The notes under the pieces were generated by a model. The model ran no database searches, was not told the origin of the DNA, and saw only the letters and a list, made by a program, of their open reading frames with translations. A stretch of 5,527 bases of DNA, taken from assembly GCA_040006895.1 (NCBI GenBank), contig JBDTWB010000242.1, positions 1 through 5,527 of the forward strand. The letters run 5' to 3'. Below, in pieces: positions 1-5,527 of the stretch (its first letter is position 1; each line of letters begins with the position of its first letter). This stretch comes from CAIWHR01 sp040006895 (GTDB taxonomy: Bacteria; Pseudomonadota; Gammaproteobacteria; Burkholderiales; Casimicrobiaceae). The translations under genes and the position numbers were made by a program.

Positions 1-2870
1 CGTACACCCATACCTGGAAGGACGCGACCGGGACCGCGCAGACGGTGACCCGCACGTTCGACGAGGAAATGGAGAACTACGCCAACTGGTTCGCCTACTA
101 CCGCACGCGGATCCAGGCCGTGAAGTCGGTCACCTCGCTGGTGTTCAACGAGCTCGACGATACCTATCGGGTCGGCTTCCATACCCTGTCGAACAATCCG
201 GCAACGTCGTTCGTCGACATCGCCGACTTCACCCCGGGCCAGAAGACGGCCTGGTGGGCTCAACTGTTCGGCATCGCCATCAAGCTCAACCAGGAGACGC
301 CGAACCTCGATGCCATCACCCGCGTCGGCGACTACTACCTCAACGGCGGCAGTCCGCAGCTTTCCGGGTCGACCGATCCGATCATCCTGTCCTGCCAGAA
401 GAACTGGCACATGCTGTTCACGGACGGTCTCACCAACCAGCCCAAGCTGCCCACCACCAGCGTCGGCAACGTCGACAAGACCGTGCCCGCGTTGCCGCAC
501 GCGGTCGCAGGCCTCACCACCGGCCAGCCCTGGCCGCCGCTCTACCGCGAGAATCTCACGGCGAGCAATGATTCGGCCTCGGACTACACGACCTTCTACT
601 GGGTCACGGACCTGCGCACCAACGGCGCGGTCGGCACCGATAACGTGCCGTCTTCGAACGTCGATCCGGCGACCTGGCAGCACGTGAACTTCGCGGCCAT
701 GTCGCTCGGGACCGAAGGCAAGCTGCCCGCGGGTAGCCAGAAGACCACGGAAAGCCAGCTCGCCACGGGTGTGATGACCTGGCCGCAGCCGTATCCGAAT
801 GTCTACAAGCCGGACGAATCGGGAGTCGACGACCTCTGGCATGCCGCCATCAATGGCCGCGGTCGGTTCGTGAACGCCAAGTCCTCGGACGAGCTCAAGC
901 TCGGCATGGGGCAGATCCTCGCCGACATCACCAACCAGGCCGGCTCGCGCGCCGGGGTGGCGTTCCAGAACGTCAACCTCTCGGGCGCCAACAAGTACAT
1001 CTACCGGGTGAACTTCGAGCCCGGATGGGGCGGCAGCGTCACCAAGGTCGAGGTCGATCCCAAGGATCCGGGCTGCACCCAGAGCGACGTGACCAACGCC
1101 GTCGCCGGATGCACGGCCGTCGGCGATCCGAAGGAAATCAGCATCGCCTGGGAGGCGTCGACCCAGCTCACCAACATCGTCACGCCGTCCGTCGGCAAGC
1201 CGACCCCGTGGTTCACCGATCGCAAGATCGTGACCATGGACTCGAGTGGCAAGCCGGTACCGTTCCTTTGGGGCAATCTCTCGGCCTCGCAAAAGAACTC
1301 GTTGGCCCCGGGCAAGCCGTTGCGCGGCCAGGCAATCCTCGAGTTCCTGCGCGGCGATCGCTCCAACGAAGGGATCGAGCTTGGCCAGTTCCGCGCTCGC
1401 ACCAGCCCGCTGGGCGACATCGTGGCGTCACAGGTCGCATATGTCGGAGCACCGGTCGCCTCCTACCTCGACGCCAACGACCCGGGGTACACGGCGTTCA
1501 AGAACAAGTATGCAAGCCGGGCCGCGCGGGTCTACGTGGGCGCCAACGACGGCATGCTGCACGCGTTCGACGACGCCACGGGCGACGAGACCTGGGCCTA
1601 CGTTCCCCTGGGCGTGTACCGGTCAGGTGCCACCGGCCTGGGTGCGCTGTCCTACCAGGATGGCGCGCTGCCGGCGTTCCGCCACCACTACTACGTCAAT
1701 TCAACACCGCGGATCGTCGATGTCGACTTCGGCGCCGGATCCGGCGACTGGCGCACGCTGCTGGTCGAAGGCCTCGGCAAGGGCGGGCGCTCGTACGTCG
1801 GCGTCGACATCACCGACCCCAGCGCCTTCACGAGCGAGACCGAGGTCGCGAAACGGATCGTGTGGGAGTTCAGCGACCCCGACATGGGCTACACCTATGG
1901 GAAGCCGATCATCACCAAGACCCACAACAGCAAGTGGGGCAGCAAGTGGGTTGCGATCGTGCCGGTCGGTTACAACAATGCCAGCGGCATCGGCAAGATC
2001 TTTTTCGTCGACGTGGCAACCGGCGCCAAGCTGATGGAAATGTCCACGGGTGTCGGCAGTGCCGCGAACCCTGCCGGCCTCGCCCACATTTCCGGCTACA
2101 CCATGGATTACCGCAACCAGCTGACCGAACAGATCTACGGTGGCGACCTCTATGGCAACTTCTGGCGCTTCGACATTTCCGACAGCGATTCCACCAATTG
2201 GAAGGTGGTGAAACTCGCGCAACTCGCCGACCCGGGCGGCACGCCGCAGCCGGTGACGACGCCGCCGCAGATCGAGATCGACGTACAGAACGGCGTGGAC
2301 CGCTGGGTGTTCGTCGGGACCGGCAAGCTCTATCACCAGTCGGACCTTGCCGACACCCAGGTGCAGTCGCTGTACGCGATCCGCGACGGCAGCGCGACCC
2401 AGCCGAAAAACTACGGCAAGGTGCTGGCCCGCTCCGACCTGGCGGTGGTGTCGAATGCCACAGGACTTGCGGTCAAGCCGGACACCGGCTGGTATGACGA
2501 CCTGCCGCCCGGCGAGCGCATCGTAGTCCCACCGCAGGCGACCCTCTCCACTGTGGTGTACTCGGGCACGCTCCCGCAGAACGATCCGTGCCTGACGGGG
2601 CAGCCGGCGAACATCTACGCCCGCGAGTACTCCAAGGCGGCGTCGCTGCTCACCGACGACAACGGCGCGGTGGTCGAGAGCGTGTATTCCGCGGCGGGCA
2701 GCGTGGGCCTCGAAGTGCTGGCGGGCGATCCCTCCACCTTCAAGGGCGACGTGCCGACCCTGTACGTCGGGGTCACACTGGGCACGACCGGCAAGCTCAA
2801 GCTGATCAAGCTCAATCCGCCGGCCTTCGTCACGGCGCATCGCATGTCGTGGCGATTGCTGGGAGAATGA
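1..2870 (+). CDS. pilY1: PilY1-like type IV pilus tip/biogenesis protein, 5'-truncated by the window edge
   Basis: The frame is open from base 3 and runs 955 codons to TGA at 2868-2870. There is no stop on the left, so the gene begins outside the window, and the in-frame GTG at 45 is an internal codon rather than the start. PilY1 proteins are secreted or outer-surface proteins that cap type IV pili, help extension and act in adhesion. The visible N-terminal part is the end of the von Willebrand A-like region: a FAYYRTR segment near 100 and a CQKNW...LFTDG strand at about 393-428. The family's GRGRF-NA...DEL linker follows at 855-929, then an RGDRSNEG motif at 1350-1373. The C-terminal beta-propeller starts near 1527 (RVYVGANDGMLHAFD) and includes YGGDLYGNFWRFD (2136-2174) and RWVFVGTGKLY (2301-2333). 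Full-length relatives usually exceed 1,100 residues, so a few hundred N-terminal residues, including the signal peptide and the MIDAS motif if present, are missing. The canonical Asp-rich calcium loop before YGGDL looks degenerate. Confidence 0.93.
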   Translation, partial: YTHTWKDATGTAQTVTRTFDEEMENYANWFAYYRTRIQAVKSVTSLVFNELDDTYRVGFHTLSNNPATSFVDIADFTPGQKTAWWAQLFGIAIKLNQETPNLDAITRVGDYYLNGGSPQLSGSTDPIILSCQKNWHMLFTDGLTNQPKLPTTSVGNVDKTVPALPHAVAGLTTGQPWPPLYRENLTASNDSASDYTTFYWVTDLRTNGAVGTDNVPSSNVDPATWQHVNFAAMSLGTEGKLPAGSQKTTESQLATGVMTWPQPYPNVYKPDESGVDDLWHAAINGRGRFVNAKSSDELKLGMGQILADITNQAGSRAGVAFQNVNLSGANKYIYRVNFEPGWGGSVTKVEVDPKDPGCTQSDVTNAVAGCTAVGDPKEISIAWEASTQLTNIVTPSVGKPTPWFTDRKIVTMDSSGKPVPFLWGNLSASQKNSLAPGKPLRGQAILEFLRGDRSNEGIELGQFRARTSPLGDIVASQVAYVGAPVASYLDANDPGYTAFKNKYASRAARVYVGANDGMLHAFDDATGDETWAYVPLGVYRSGATGLGALSYQDGALPAFRHHYYVNSTPRIVDVDFGAGSGDWRTLLVEGLGKGGRSYVGVDITDPSAFTSETEVAKRIVWEFSDPDMGYTYGKPIITKTHNSKWGSKWVAIVPVGYNNASGIGKIFFVDVATGAKLMEMSTGVGSAANPAGLAHISGYTMDYRNQLTEQIYGGDLYGNFWRFDISDSDSTNWKVVKLAQLADPGGTPQPVTTPPQIEIDVQNGVDRWVFVGTGKLYHQSDLADTQVQSLYAIRDGSATQPKNYGKVLARSDLAVVSNATGLAVKPDTGWYDDLPPGERIVVPPQATLSTVVYSGTLPQNDPCLTGQPANIYAREYSKAASLLTDDNGAVVESVYSAAGSVGLEVLAGDPSTFKGDVPTLYVGVTLGTTGKLKLIKLNPPAFVTAHRMSWRLLGE

Positions 2871-2893
2871 TCGACCTGCCCGCCTGAACGATT

Positions 2894-2924
2894 CCGGAGG
2901 TTGCACGCGATCGGCAACCTCCGG
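2894..2924 (+). terminator. Perfect 11-bp inverted repeat downstream of pilY1, probable terminator
   Basis: CCGGAGGTTGC (2894-2904) and GCAACCTCCGG (2914-2924) are exact reverse complements separated by a 9-base loop. The hairpin starts 24 bases after the pilY1 stop and ends 23 bases before the next gene's ATG. This position fits a transcription terminator that separates pilY1 from the TonB-like gene. The downstream flank (CGTCCCACCGTGTCC) has no real T-run, so it is not a textbook intrinsic terminator. It could instead protect the mRNA 3' end or work with Rho. Confidence 0.6.
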
Positions 2925-2947
2925 CGTCCCACCGTGTCCTTGATGTA

Positions 2948-3784
2948 ATGGCCTCCTTCGCTTCCGCTGCGCCGCTGGGCTCTTTCGCCGGCGCCCGCCC
3001 GTACGAGCGCCGGTTCACCCTCGCCCTGGCGTTTTCGGGGGCGATGCATGCCGCGATCGCCGTGGTAGCCACGGCCATTCTGACCCTGCTGCCGCCGACT
3101 CAGCCGCCCGCGGCCAGCGACCGTCCTGCGCTCATCGCAGTGCTGCAGACGGTGCAGCCGACGCCCGAGGTCGAAGTCGCCACGCCGTCAGTGGCGCCCG
3201 AGCCCGTTCGCGAGCCGCCCAGGCCCATGGCCGTACCAGTGCCCTCGCCCATGGCCGCGGCACCACCTCCCGTCGCGCCGGCCCCCGCCCGCGCCCTGCC
3301 CGCGCCGGCTCGCGGTCCGATCACTTCGACCGATGCCAACGGCAGCGTGACCATGGGCATGCTGGAAACACCCGCCCTGCTCGGACCAGGATTTGCGACC
3401 CGATTGGCCGACCGCTACCCCGGGCGTGTCGACAAGCTTCCCCGCCTGATCGGCAGCATGGTCGTGCCCTACCCGGCCGCCGCCCGTCAGGCGCACGCCA
3501 GCGCGCGCATTGCCGCGATCCTGGATGTCGACGAGCGGGGCAAGATCACCCACCTCGCCCTGGTGCCGGAGCATGCGTGGTTCGGGCCCGCCGTCACCGA
3601 AGCGTTGAAGGAGGCACGGTTCGCCCCGGCGGAGCTCGCCACCAATCCGGTGTCCTACTGGGCGATCGTCGAATTCGTGTTCGCGATCGCGCCCGGCTCG
3701 CCCGTCGCCAGCGCCGAGGGCCCGCCGCCGTCTGCTGATGGTGGCGGCCTGGCCTCGGCCGCCGCGACGGCGACCCAGAACTGA
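2948..3784 (+). CDS. TonB-family energy transducer protein
   Basis: This 278-residue protein has the classic TonB layout. A short cytoplasmic N-terminus (1-23) precedes one transmembrane helix (about 24-48). The helix carries S30-G-A-M-H34, which matches the SxxxH motif that E. coli TonB uses in coupling to ExbB/ExbD. A Pro/Ala-rich periplasmic spacer follows (about 49-123), then a linker, then a TonB C-terminal domain at about 174-247 (VPYPAAAR..., LDVDERGKI, FGPAVTEALKEARFAPA, VEFVFAI). Known TonB proteins carry proton-motive force to outer-membrane receptors for iron complexes, vitamins or glycans. No receptor, exbB or exbD is visible here, so the substrate is unknown. The ATG at 2948 is the first possible start after an in-frame TGA at 2885, but no clear Shine-Dalgarno precedes it. 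A 30-residue Pro/Gly/Ser/Ala tail (249-278) beyond the domain is unusual. Family assignment is firm; which TonB paralogue this is cannot be told. Confidence 0.85.
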   Translation: MASFASAAPLGSFAGARPYERRFTLALAFSGAMHAAIAVVATAILTLLPPTQPPAASDRPALIAVLQTVQPTPEVEVATPSVAPEPVREPPRPMAVPVPSPMAAAPPPVAPAPARALPAPARGPITSTDANGSVTMGMLETPALLGPGFATRLADRYPGRVDKLPRLIGSMVVPYPAAARQAHASARIAAILDVDERGKITHLALVPEHAWFGPAVTEALKEARFAPAELATNPVSYWAIVEFVFAIAPGSPVASAEGPPPSADGGGLASAAATATQN

Positions 3785-3836
3785 ACACGGCGCCGCAAAG
3801 GCCACCGTCCCCCTTCCGTGACCGCTGCAGCGTCCG

Positions 3837-3853
3837 CCCCGGTCGCGCCGGGG
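3837..3853. terminator. GC-rich hairpin between convergent genes, possible bidirectional terminator
   Basis: CCCCGG (3837-3842) and CCGGGG (3848-3853) pair around a 5-base TCGCG loop. The hairpin lies in the 86-base gap between the 3' end of the TonB-like gene (+) and the 3' end of mmsA (-), where a shared terminator would be expected. The stem is short and neither side has a T-run, so the call rests mainly on position. Confidence 0.35.
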
Positions 3854-3870
3854 TCGGGGTGGGGTCGGCC

Positions 3871-5376
3871 TCAGCCCATCAGCGGCATGTGGAAACCCGG
3901 GGCCGCGCTGCCGTCGTCGGTCCAGCGCGCCGTCACTGCCTTGGCGCGGGTGTAGAAGCGCACGCCGTCCATGCCATGCACGTGCAGGTCGCCGAACAGC
4001 GAGTTGCGCCAGCCCCCGAAGGAATAGAACGCCATCGGCACCGGGATCGGCACGTTGATCCCCACCATGCCCACCTCGACGGTTTCCTGGAAGCGCCGCG
4101 CCGCGTAGCCCGACCGCGTGAACAACGCGACCCCGTTGGCGTAGGGGTTGCGGTTCACCAGGGCGATGGCGTCCTCGAGCGATTCGACCCGCATCACCCC
4201 CAGGACCGGACCGAAGATCTCCTCCTGGTAGATGACGTGGTCGGGCGTGACATGATCGAACAGCGTCGGCCCGACGAAAAAACCGTTCTCGTAGCCGGGC
4301 ACGGAGATCTCCCGCCCGTCGACGAGGATGTCGGCGCCTTCCGCGCAGCCCTTGTCGATCAATCCACGGATACGATCGCGAGCCGCCTTGGTGACCACAG
4401 GCCCCATCTCGACGCTCGCCTCGCCGCAGCCGGTGGTCACCTTCCGTGCCCGCGTCGCAAGACCCGCGACGAGCTTGTCCGCGACATCGCCCACGGCGAC
4501 GATCGCCGAAATCGCCATGCAGCGCTCACCGGCTGAGCCGTAGCCCGCGCCGATCAGGGCTTCCACCGTGAACCCCAGGTCGGCGTCGGGCATGACGACG
4601 GCGTGGTTCTTCGCCCCGCCGAGCGCCTGCACGCGCTTGCCATTGCGGGTGCCGGTCTCATAGATGTACCGCGCGATCGGCGTGGATCCGACGAACGAGA
4701 TCGCGCCCACGTCCGGGTGATTGAGCAGCGCGTCGACCGCCTCGCGGTCGCCGTGCACGACGTTGAACACGCCATCGGGCAGGCCCGCCTCCGTAAGGAG
4801 CTCCGCGAGGCGCATGGCCATCGATGGATCGCGCTCGGAAGGCTTCAGCACGAACGTGTTGCCGCAGGCGAGTGCCACCGGGAACATCCACATCGGGACC
4901 ATCGCCGGGAAATTGAACGGCGTGATGCCGGCGCACACCCCCACCGGCTGGCGGATCGAGTAGGCATCGACACCGGTGCCGACGTTCTCGCTGTGCTCGC
5001 CCTTGAGGAGGTGCGGGATGCCCATCGCAAACTCCACGACCTCGAGGCCGCGGGTGATCTCGCCCTCGGCGTCGTCCAGGGTCTTGCCGTGCTCCTGGGT
5101 GATGATGCGCCGCAGGTCTTTCTTGTTCGCCTCGACGAGTTCGCGGAAACGCATGAGCACGCGAGCCCGGCGCAGGGGCGGCGCGGCACGCCACGCCGGC
5201 AGCGCAGCGCGCGCGGCGGCCACTGCCGCATCGACATCCTCGTGGTTGGCGAGCGGTACGTGGCGGATGACCTCGCCGGTCGCAGGGTTGGTGACTTCGC
5301 CGTAGCGCTGCGTCTGCGCCGGCGTGGCCTCGCCGCCGATCCACAGCGGCAGGCGCTCGAGGGTGGTGATTTCCAC
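3871..5376 (-). CDS. mmsA: CoA-acylating methylmalonate-semialdehyde dehydrogenase
   Basis: This 501-residue protein, normal length for the family, is an aldehyde dehydrogenase of the MMSDH type (EC 1.2.1.27). The enzyme converts methylmalonate semialdehyde with NAD+ and CoA to propionyl-CoA in valine breakdown, and malonate semialdehyde to acetyl-CoA. It acts in the cytoplasm, usually as a tetramer. Visible hallmarks are PFNFPAMVPMWMFP with the active-site Asn155, the nucleotide-binding FVGSTP (228-233), the catalytic Cys286 in GSAGERCMA, EEIFGP (385-390) and the family C-terminal signature YSFGGWRNSLFGD (451-463). GGAKNH (253-258) replaces the LELGG of hydrolytic aldehyde dehydrogenases. 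Loss of that general-base Glu is expected for a CoA-dependent enzyme. The start is GTG at 5376-5374, chosen because AGGAGG lies four bases upstream and the N-terminus (VEITTLERLPLWIGGE) fits the family. The same frame stays open upstream to the window edge, but that part does not resemble the enzyme. mmsB and acyl-CoA dehydrogenase partners are not in view. Confidence 0.95.
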   Translation of the reverse strand: MEITTLERLPLWIGGEATPAQTQRYGEVTNPATGEVIRHVPLANHEDVDAAVAAARAALPAWRAAPPLRRARVLMRFRELVEANKKDLRRIITQEHGKTLDDAEGEITRGLEVVEFAMGIPHLLKGEHSENVGTGVDAYSIRQPVGVCAGITPFNFPAMVPMWMFPVALACGNTFVLKPSERDPSMAMRLAELLTEAGLPDGVFNVVHGDREAVDALLNHPDVGAISFVGSTPIARYIYETGTRNGKRVQALGGAKNHAVVMPDADLGFTVEALIGAGYGSAGERCMAISAIVAVGDVADKLVAGLATRARKVTTGCGEASVEMGPVVTKAARDRIRGLIDKGCAEGADILVDGREISVPGYENGFFVGPTLFDHVTPDHVIYQEEIFGPVLGVMRVESLEDAIALVNRNPYANGVALFTRSGYAARRFQETVEVGMVGINVPIPVPMAFYSFGGWRNSLFGDLHVHGMDGVRFYTRAKAVTARWTDDGSAAPGFHMPLMG

Positions 5377-5380
5377 GTTG

Positions 5381-5386
5381 CCTCCT
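5381..5386 (-). promoter_or_regulatory. Ribosome-binding site of mmsA
   Basis: CCTCCT on the + strand reads AGGAGG on the minus strand, four bases (CAAC) before the GTG at 5376. This near-perfect anti-16S match decides the start, because the next in-frame ATG is at codon 75, inside the conserved domain. The AGG overlaps a TAG (TAGGAGG) that ends another minus-strand frame, an arrangement compatible with translational coupling. Confidence 0.8.
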
Positions 5387-5527
5387 AGTGTTGACTGCCC
5401 CGCTTGGGGGCTCGATGGTGCGACGGTGTCGTCGAGTTCCCCGTCGCGGGCGTCTTGTTCGTTCGTCGCGTGGTTGGTCGCGTGGTTGGTCGCGTGGTTG
5501 GTCGCGTGGTTGGTCGCGTGGTTGGTC
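5385..5527 (-). CDS. Possible 3' end of an upstream minus-strand gene with a repetitive Thr/Pro/Arg tail (partial, uncertain)
   Basis: One minus-strand frame is open from the right window edge to TAG at 5387-5385, eight bases before the mmsA start codon. It encodes about five PTTR units and then TNKTPATGNSTTPSHHRA, ending in GSQH. Outside the repeat about 20 of 25 codons end in G or C, higher than the other two frames here and in line with coding sequence of this genome. A stop that overlaps the next gene's ribosome-binding site is also typical of operon partners. Against it, no conserved domain is visible, the tail is low-complexity, and the stretch could simply be intergenic. I do not recognise the protein. 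If real, the window holds only its disordered basic C-terminus. Confidence 0.33.
   Translation of the reverse strand, partial: PTTRPTTRPTTRPTTRPTTRRTNKTPATGNSTTPSHHRAPKRGSQH
5465..5527. repeat. 12-bp tandem repeat, five perfect copies plus a partial copy at the window edge
   Basis: The unit GTCGCGTGGTTG repeats without a mismatch at 5465, 5477, 5489, 5501 and 5513, and the next copy begins (GTC) where the window ends, so the true copy number is unknown. The array lies about 90 bases upstream of the mmsA start. The unit length is a multiple of three and contains no stop in any of the six frames, so copy-number change would not shift a reading frame. On the minus strand it would encode PTTR, TNHA or DQPR repeats depending on frame. 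Confidence 0.95.

Noticed and set aside
45..47. GTG as the start codon of pilY1
   Set aside because: The frame is open to the left edge and the protein lacks a signal peptide and most of its N-terminal domain, so the true start lies upstream.
1025..2497. 490-codon plus-strand frame overlapping pilY1
   Set aside because: It is out of frame with PilY1 and extremely Arg/Gly/His-rich, as expected of a shifted reading of high-GC3 coding sequence.
2867..2887. Six-codon frame overlapping the pilY1 stop by ATGA, preceded by GGGAGA
   Set aside because: MIDLPA then stop is too short to call a gene. The overlap is probably chance, although it resembles a coupled start.
1701..2906. Long minus-strand open frame (401 codons) opposite pilY1
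   Set aside because: It is an antisense shadow of a GC-rich gene. It is Arg/His/Val-rich with no recognisable domain, while the opposite strand encodes clear PilY1 motifs.
2901..2949. Promoter for the TonB-like gene (TTGCAC near 2901, TGTAAT at 2944)
   Set aside because: The two elements are too far apart, and the putative -10 overlaps the start codon. No convincing sigma-70 promoter is visible in the gap.
3188..3805. 205-codon minus-strand frame opposite the TonB-like gene
   Set aside because: Gly/Arg-rich shadow of the Pro/Ala-rich TonB spacer, with no support of its own.
3859..4536. 225-codon plus-strand frame opposite the 3' half of mmsA
   Set aside because: Antisense shadow without domain features. 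It starts within the G-rich tract and has no ribosome-binding site.
4603..5388. 261-codon plus-strand frame opposite mmsA
   Set aside because: The product looks like reversed GC-rich coding sequence (His/Arg/Asp/Leu-rich) with no motifs. The minus strand encodes all aldehyde dehydrogenase signatures.
5465..5527. CRISPR-like array
   Set aside because: The repeat unit is only 12 bp and directly abutting with no spacers, so it is a simple tandem repeat.

Overview
The window is GC-rich DNA with strong G/C preference at third codon positions and tightly packed genes. It looks like a gammaproteobacterium, most plausibly Xanthomonadales (Lysobacter/Luteimonas-like). That placement is inferred from the style of the type IV pilus PilY1 protein, the TonB-type transducer and the valine-catabolic dehydrogenase. 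No taxonomic marker gene is present.

Layout, left to right. (1) Bases 1-2870, + strand: the C-terminal 955 residues of a PilY1-like type IV pilus tip/biogenesis protein. Its 5' end lies outside the window. (2) Bases 2871-2947: a short gap holding a perfect 11-bp inverted repeat, probably a transcription terminator. (3) Bases 2948-3784, + strand: a TonB-family energy transducer with one N-terminal membrane anchor bearing the SxxxH motif, a Pro-rich periplasmic spacer and a TonB C-terminal domain. (4) Bases 3785-3870: a gap between convergent genes with a 6-bp GC hairpin and a G-rich tract. (5) Bases 3871-5376, - strand: a complete CoA-acylating (methyl)malonate-semialdehyde dehydrogenase (mmsA) with a GTG start and a strong AGGAGG ribosome-binding site. 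(6) Bases 5377-5527: sequence upstream of mmsA. It contains five perfect copies of a 12-bp tandem repeat running off the right edge, and possibly the 3' end of another minus-strand gene whose TAG stop overlaps the mmsA ribosome-binding site.

The three main genes do not form one pathway. PilY1 belongs to surface motility and adhesion, the TonB-like protein to proton-motive-force transduction to the outer membrane, and MmsA to valine (and possibly beta-alanine or inositol) catabolism. The window looks like a junction between a pilus cluster and unrelated housekeeping genes. I see no transposase, phage gene, tRNA, rRNA or CRISPR array, and no convincing new multi-gene system. The points most worth a second look are the 12-bp repeat array with its possible protein-tail reading frame, the apparently degenerate calcium loop in PilY1, and the TonB-like gene sitting where a pilin gene is often found.
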